Part shown: in pieces, positions 58,744 to 64,000 of the stretch
Layout: every line of letters starts with the position of its first letter
Numbering within the stretch: the stretch's first letter is position 1
Program-made: the position numbers and the translations under genes
Assembly: GCA_963680875.1 (NCBI GenBank)
Contig: OY804579.1
Coordinates: 16,879,506-16,943,505, forward strand
Direction of reading: 5' to 3'
DNA length: 64,000 nucleotides
Origin: Bathymodiolus brooksi
Lineage: Eukaryota; Mollusca; Bivalvia; Mytilida; Modiolidae
Notes under the pieces: model-generated
Told to the model about the DNA's origin: nothing
Databases searched by the model: none
The model's input: only the letters and a program-made list of their open reading frames with translations

Positions 58744-58756
58744 GTGAAAATTATAA
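58744..58756. repeat. Target-site duplication, right (gtgaaaattataa)
   Basis: Partner of 58496-58508. Confidence 0.88.
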
Positions 58757-59932
58757 AAGAATCTGTTTGAATAAATAGAAATTTTTTCTAAATTTGGCTT
58801 TTGAGCAAGTAGGTGAAAAAAAATTAAGTAAAAGACTGTGACAATAAGCAACAAAAATTGTTGCCAACAATTTTCTTTGTGCATGACTTAATTCAAGTTT
58901 TTTTTGCCCTAAATTTCATTGTCCTTGGTTAACAATGCTTTAACTTGGTTTTGTACGTCATTATTTTGCTGTGTCGCATAACATTTTATAAGTATAGTCC
59001 ATTGATCTTGAAGATCACAACATCTTATCGGGTACCATGTTGTGACATTCACTCCCTTCGGTAGCAACAAACGGTGACAAAAATTAACTAGATTGGAAAA
59101 TTACTTCACTTGTTACCAGTCATGAACATCAATCGGTAATTTGAACACATAATTTTCTTCAAGATTGATGTTCACAAAATGGGTATTTTATGATGTGACA
59201 AATACATAAATGTTATTGAATTTCCTGTAAACTTTAATACCCTGAGCTGAAACTGTTGAGAAAATGCAATTTTCTAAAGAGGATCTCTGACACTGTTTAA
59301 ACCATTACCTAAACCCCTAGAGTAACGTATTTGATTGCATTTTCTTTTTTGTATGTCCTTTGTGCAACATAAAAATAATTAGTTGTTAGTTTAATAATTC
59401 TCATATTTTATGTAGGTCTTTCTCGCGGTGCTTAAAAATGTTAAAGTTAATCATTTTTTTTTATACATGAAAAGCGCAAATAAATGACCACGAATACTTT
59501 GTAAATTTTGAGATTCTGACAGAAATGACTTTTTTTTAATTCAATTATTATGGTAAAAATTGGAAGGAAAGAAATAACAAAAGCAAACATTTAAAAAAAA
59601 TCATCTAGGTGTTTGAGTGCAATTATTTTTTTAACAATATACAATTTGTTTGACCTATAAATAGTAAATTCATGGATAAGAAATGTTTGTTTAATTGTCC
59701 AGTCACATGAGAGCTGGAGAAAGCTTGAGAGAGGACACAGTGAAAACTACTAAGCATGGATAATTCAAAGTACCTGGTGAACTGTCACAACAATTACATA
59801 TTAAATGCACTGCAAGATGCTGTCCATTTTTCTGAGAGATCATTTGACCAGCCTGTGTGATTATATATTATACACAAGAAATAAATGAAAGAAAATAGTG
59901 AGACCTGAGCTCACTTACACACATTTCTAGTT
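58757..59932. other. AT-rich DNA, no gene seen
   Basis: No ORF, repeat or exon can be supported here. Confidence 0.4.
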
Positions 59933-60114
59933 GGGTTACGGTTAGGGTGTTTAACCTGGGTTAGGGTTACGGTTAGGGTGTTTAACCTGGGTTAGGGTTA
60001 CGGTTAGGGTGTTTAACCTGGGTTAGGGTTACGGTTAGGGTGTTTAACCTGGGTTAGGGTTACAGTTATGGTGTTTAGTCCGGGTTAGAGTTAGGGTTAT
60101 GGTGCTTAACCCTG
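59933..60114. repeat. Telomere-like minisatellite, 31-bp unit
   Basis: Five to six copies of a unit containing 'gggttagggttacggttagg' and 'gtgtttaacct'. TTAGGG and near matches recur within each unit. The last copies are diverged. It is interstitial, not a chromosome end, because unique sequence continues on both sides. Confidence 0.85.
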
Positions 60115-60142
60115 TTTCTAGCTGTTTCCAGAAATACTGTAG

Positions 60143-60331
60143 TCACTTAGTATGAAAGAGGATGTTAATTGTATTGAGTAAAGGGCAATGTTGTTGTATA
60201 TATGGACGATCAGGACATTTGATAGTAATACCACATTTCAAACAATCAATGGTCTTGCTTTGTATGACAATAGAATTTTCATCCAATGAACATGAAACAG
60301 TGTACACATCAGTGCCACATTTAGCAATTGA
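60143..60331 (-). CDS. Cysteine-rich open frame, weak candidate
   Basis: A 62-residue minus-strand frame runs from after a TAA (60334-60332) to a TGA (60145-60143). It reads AKCGTDVYTVSC, then TIDCLKCGITIKCPDRPY, then QQHCPL. The cysteine spacing C-x8-C-x15-C-x2-C-x5-C-x9-C resembles a disulfide-rich or metal-binding module. It has no ATG. A possible acceptor ('actgtgttttag') lies just upstream, but the in-frame stop falls between it and the cysteine-rich part. It may be a decayed exon or chance. Confidence 0.25.
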   Translation of the reverse strand, partial: SIAKCGTDVYTVSCSLDENSIVIQSKTIDCLKCGITIKCPDRPYIQQHCPLLNTINILFHTK

Positions 60332-61059
60332 TTATTTATATTGTTTTTCCTAAAACACAGTAAAAACAGTTTGGCAACAAGAGATAAAGAAACACCTGCT
60401 TTTCATTAATTCCTAATACAAATGATTGTATTTGTGAAAAACAGAAGTTTCATTTTTATAATTGTTCAAATTTGTTCATGATCGGCACCCTGTATTAAGA
60501 GATCAAAAAGGCAGTGTCACATGACCAATAGGTATGACATCAAGGAAAGAAAACTGTTTGCCATTTAACATGAACAAGATCTGATCTACAGCATAGATAC
60601 ATCACTCTGTTAATCAGATAAACATTCCGTATTTGTGTCCAGGTCCTTAAAACGCATGTTTAAACAAAGCTAACATCAAAACAATTTTATAATTAATCAT
60701 ATTCCTTGTACTAACATAATAATAATGATAGATCAATTTGTAATGAAATGTATAACACCTGCAGATGTGATAATTTACCTGTGAAATGTACGACAATTAG
60801 GGAAATTGACGTTTCCAAACATTACTGTCAAAAAAAGTGTTTAAAATGCACTCAATTATAGCTCAATTTACATAGATGAATCAAAATATTTGGTAAATGT
60901 ATTTTAGGAAAATTATCAAAACCACTTAATCATTTTAATAAAATATACTTATATTTTGTCATTGACACCTTTTTTTTTTATCTATATATTTAACAGTTTT
61001 GTATAAATTAAGAAAAAAATGAAACAATTTTAACATAAAAATTTTCAATTTACACTTAT

Positions 61060-61201
61060 CTTCTTCCAGCCCTTTGATTTTTCTATTTCATCTTGTTTTA
61101 TGTATTCAACATTGAAACATTGATATATTTTATTAAAATTAAGGAGTAAAACCGTCCTTTGTACTCCCAAGCATTCAAATATGGGATGGATATATATTGT
61201 C
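61060..61201 (-). CDS. Candidate exon, weak, with an altered donor
   Basis: The minus strand has an acceptor-like 'acctgttactacag' (AG at 61203-61202) followed by an open frame of 47 codons: HPIFECLGVQRTVLLLNFN, then NVEYIKQDEIEKSKGWKK. It is followed by ATAAGT, one base away from the GTAAGT consensus donor, at 61059-61054. Its charged end would continue in phase 0 into the coiled-coil exon at 56548, but the +1 base is wrong. Another usable GT lies four bases further. It may be a real exon with a base error, a decayed exon, or chance. A second frame over the same DNA is also open for about 33 codons. Confidence 0.25.
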
Positions 61202-61203
61202 CT

Positions 61204-61451
61204 GTAGTAACAGGTAAAATGTAATGTTAGAAACCATCAAATATTTAATACCTTTAACATTAATATTTTGACATCTCAATGAAGCTTTTCCGGTTTTAAA
61301 ATGGATGATAGTATTTTATTGGTGTAATACAACTTAAAAGTACAAGAATGGATCAATATATCTACAAAAATTTGCTCAACCCAGAATATGATTATTATGA
61401 AAATTTATCCTTTCGTGGGTAATATAAAAAAGAAAAAAGAAAAAAAAAAAG
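61204..61451. other. AT-rich DNA
   Basis: No feature beyond an A-rich tract at about 61426-61451, which is adjacent to the SINE tail. Confidence 0.4.
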
Positions 61452-61716
61452 ATTGATTGATTTTTTTATTTTTGGTGTTTTAACGCCACTTTCAGCAATA
61501 TTTCAGCTATATCATGGTGACCAGGTTTAGTGGTGGCAGAAGCCGGAGTACCCAGAGAGAACCATCGACCATGGGCAAGCGACTGGTAAACTTTATCACT
61601 TGCGGCTGCGAGTCAAGTGCACCCTTTTTTGTAATTTACAAAGCCGGGTGCAAACCCACGCCGTATTGGTGATAGGTTTGAATGAGTTGTTAGGTAATCC
61701 AACTACCTAACTCATA
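61452..61716 (-). mobile_element. SINE, family A, 5'-truncated
   Basis: Minus-oriented with tail 'aacgccactttcagcaatat', body 'tcgaccatgggcaagcgact' and 'gcaaacccacgccgtattgg'. It ends at 'ccaactacctaactcat' without the conserved 'tgagccacccgggcc' head. Confidence 0.8.
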
Positions 61717-62583
61717 CCATTTGATATTGATATAAATGAAGACAAATCTAACACAGTCTTAGATTGACTTATAATAAATATAAGATTTATTAAAAATGTG
61801 ATGTTACATTTTGGCAGGAATTTTAGTCAATGTTGGATTCATCTTTTGACAAAAATGACAATCCAATGACAATGACTATTCAGGTACCATTTTAATTAAA
61901 TCGATTCTCTAGTAACTTAGAATTATTTTTTTTTCATTTTCCCATAGGCTCTTTAACATCACTCAATACTGCCCCACAGTGGACACCATCTTGGTTTCTG
62001 ATCAACACATAAGACAGACCTTTTGTAAAGCCAAAGGTACATCCAAGGCATATTCTAGCCAAGTTCACTAATCGCTCAGTGGTTTCAGATAATAATAATT
62101 TTGAAATAGTTTTCCTATAGGGTCCTTTGTTAAATTTGTCCTGCGATAAAGGCTGAATTAGTTGATTGACAAAAGTAAAAGGGGCGTCATGTTACCATTT
62201 TTTCCATTTTTTGTACACCGGGTTTTAGCCTTATCTTTTATTAGGATGTCAAGTAGAGTTATCGTTCTTGAAAAATGCATGGTATTGCAAACACGTGAAT
62301 GAGTATCTTTTTCATTTTTCTCAAAGATATGGTGAACTACAGTGTAATTAATTAATTAATTGCCAATTATACTCAACTATTATAAATGTTACTGCAGAAA
62401 ACTTGTCATTTTTGTTATTTTTTATATTGTTTATATTGAGATGGCAAACGGTCAGGACGCCGCATACAACTGTCTCAGCAGTCAACCTAATTTTACAATC
62501 GGTGAATTGTGTGTGTAAATACATTTAACAGCCATAAAACACCTAACAGAAATAATGCAGAACATAGCATTAGTAATTTAAGA
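61717..62583. repeat. AT-rich DNA with a dispersed repeat
   Basis: The segment at about 61960-62150 ('ccacagtggacaccatcttg', 'aatcgctcagtggtttcaga', 'gggtcctttgttaaatttgt') resembles a common molluscan dispersed repeat. The rest is unassigned; (ttaa)n lies at 62347-62362. Confidence 0.45.
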
Positions 62584-62940
62584 AATGGAAGCCAGAATGT
62601 GTTGGGAGTTTTAACATGGGTTGGCGGATATTAGTATTTTATCCAGAGCCAGGGGCGAGGGTAAAATTTACTAATATCCGCCAACCCATGTTAAAACTCA
62701 AAACACATTCTGGCTTCCATGATTTTTTTCGATTTTGATATGTCTAAGAGTACAAATACGGTAGTATACTTTGATTGGAAGACGGTAATCTATATTTACG
62801 CTTGCGAAAAAGTCGCACACAATTTATGTTGCCAATGGAAGTCAGTCACATTCACCGGCGTATGTGCGAATGAGATTATACCATCGATAAATCGCTCGTT
62901 TGTCTACAAAGCGAAAGAAGGAGGTCATGTTAGAATATGT
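62584..62940. mobile_element. Hairpin-headed element, copy 2
   Basis: The arms 62584-62634 and 62669-62720 pair nearly perfectly and end at 'ggatattagta'/'tactaatatcc', with a GC-richer loop 'cagagccaggggcgaggg'. The following body parallels 43379-43630 with about 30 bp missing in the middle. A plus-strand ORF (62719-63057) reads over it but is not conserved in copy 1. Confidence 0.7.
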
Positions 62941-63589
62941 ATTATACAGTGTAAACAAAGTTGCCGATGTTGGAAAAAATATGGAACACGGTTATGGACA
63001 AATGTAGATGTCATTTCTATTTTTACATTTTATGTTTATATGGAATGCAAACAATAACATTGCTTATTTTTCTTAATATAAGACTAGCACATGATGTGTT
63101 AACTAATTGTAATAAACAATAAACTTATTAGGCAATATCATGGTATTCAGAATTATGGAACTCAGTGTGTGTCAATAGTATATTGATTTGTAAATTGTAG
63201 TTTTTGGTAACAATTTGTATTCTGTCTCAGAATTTGTACTCAGTATTGTTATTTTTCTCTTTGTAGCTTTTTACTTAGATGTTTATCGAATACACTTAAA
63301 GTTACAATGACTTTACAAGGAGTTATAATTTCTAGGGTTCAGAAATGTTTGATTTGCTCATGTGTAGTACTCAGGAAACATGAGGAACTCATTCATGTCC
63401 CTTCCTTAGGACAAGTCGTTTATAGGTTTCATTCTACAAACAAACATTATAACCCCTAGCCTGGGTTCTCTCAGAGACAGCTAAACATGTACAATTCTCA
63501 AAAAATTTAGTTAAAGATATAAATAGACTATAACATTGCTATTTTCTTATTATTGTCCCTGAATATCAACCCTAAAATCAGAAGTCTTG
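62941..63589. other. AT-rich DNA, no gene seen
   Basis: Nothing recognisable. Confidence 0.4.
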
Positions 63590-63860
63590 ATTACTGTGCT
63601 CGCCTTGAGAACGATAGATTATGGGCTTGATCCCGGGTTGGTTCAAACCAGATTACAATTTGTATTTGCAGCTTTTCCACGAAGCATGCAGCATTGAGAA
63701 GTAAGAGGAAAGGCTGGCTGGTTTGGAGTAACGATTAGAGAAGAGTGACATGTCTACCTGTGAACTGTTGCTTCAGGGAGTTAGCACTATAAAAATCCAC
63801 CTCAGAGTGATGATCTAAAATTGTTCTCATCACCACAGAGCTGAAACATTTGACACTTGG
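63590..63860 (+). mobile_element. tRNA-derived SINE of a third type, diverged
   Basis: A head 'gctcgccttgagaacgatag' and 'gggttggttcaaacc' (B-box-like) are followed by 'cacgaagcatgcagcattga', 'agtgacatgtctacctgtga', 'ttagcactataaaaatccac' and 'ctcatcaccac'. I recognise this as resembling a widespread molluscan tRNA-SINE, possibly of the V-SINE (RUDI-like) kind; this name is from memory. Confidence 0.55.
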
Positions 63861-64000
63861 TCCTAAACCACAATCCCTACTATTATATTTAATTGTTTAA
63901 TCACTCATTGAATTTAAGTTGTTAATTTTTACATTTTTGCTAAAACTAACTTTTTTTTTAAGTCAACATGATTTTTATTTATAACTTGCATTGCCAAAAC

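Noticed and set aside
59933..60114. Chromosome end telomere
   Set aside because: The TTAGGG-like motif is degenerate and interrupted, and unique sequence continues on both sides.
62719..63057. 112-codon plus-strand ORF
   Set aside because: It overlaps the hairpin element body and is not preserved in the copy at 43.4 kb.

Overview
The window looks like nuclear DNA from a bivalve or other mollusc. It is AT-rich, gene-poor and dominated by tandem arrays and short dispersed elements. Protein-coding exons have GT-AG introns, and several tRNA-derived SINEs end in a tail of the 'atatttcagctatat / gtgtttaacgccactttc' kind that I associate with molluscan genomes. There are also short 'gggagacaactc'-like motifs and degenerate non-LTR reverse transcriptase remnants. 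No bacterial operon, CRISPR array or rRNA/tRNA gene is visible. The species cannot be named from the sequence alone.

Layout: 1-2.1 kb holds dispersed repeat debris, including a minus-strand reverse transcriptase remnant. 2.17-6.39 kb is a 63-bp satellite of about 67 copies. 6.4-9.9 kb holds a SINE, a second copy of the same reverse transcriptase remnant, a Jockey-like retrotransposon 3' end, a GC-rich foldback element and a short acidic ORF. 9.92-33.0 kb is a 45-bp satellite of about 510 copies, interrupted by a 200-base run of N. 33.1-38.2 kb is AT-rich DNA with SINEs.

From 56.5 down to 38.2 kb the minus strand carries the 3' part of one coiled-coil protein gene. Three exons are recognisable (56548-56393, 49144-48917, 38376-38221). 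All junctions are phase 0 and the last exon ends in a stop codon, giving about 179 residues. Its two introns hold most of the remaining repeats. The upstream intron carries a 40-bp array (about 138 copies, with a 2.26-kb internal duplication). The downstream intron carries a 58-bp array of 35 copies, a 24-bp array, SINEs and two hairpin elements. 56.6-64 kb is probably further intron or intergenic DNA with SINEs, a telomere-like minisatellite and two weak coding candidates.

The most unusual object is the 58-bp array at 46921-48945. Its repeat unit is the 3' end of the 49-kb exon plus its splice donor and the first intron bases, so the gene carries 35 in-register copies of its own exon-donor junction. 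The very long ORFs inside the 63-, 45- and 24-bp arrays are most simply explained by repeat periods divisible by three. I do not call them genes.
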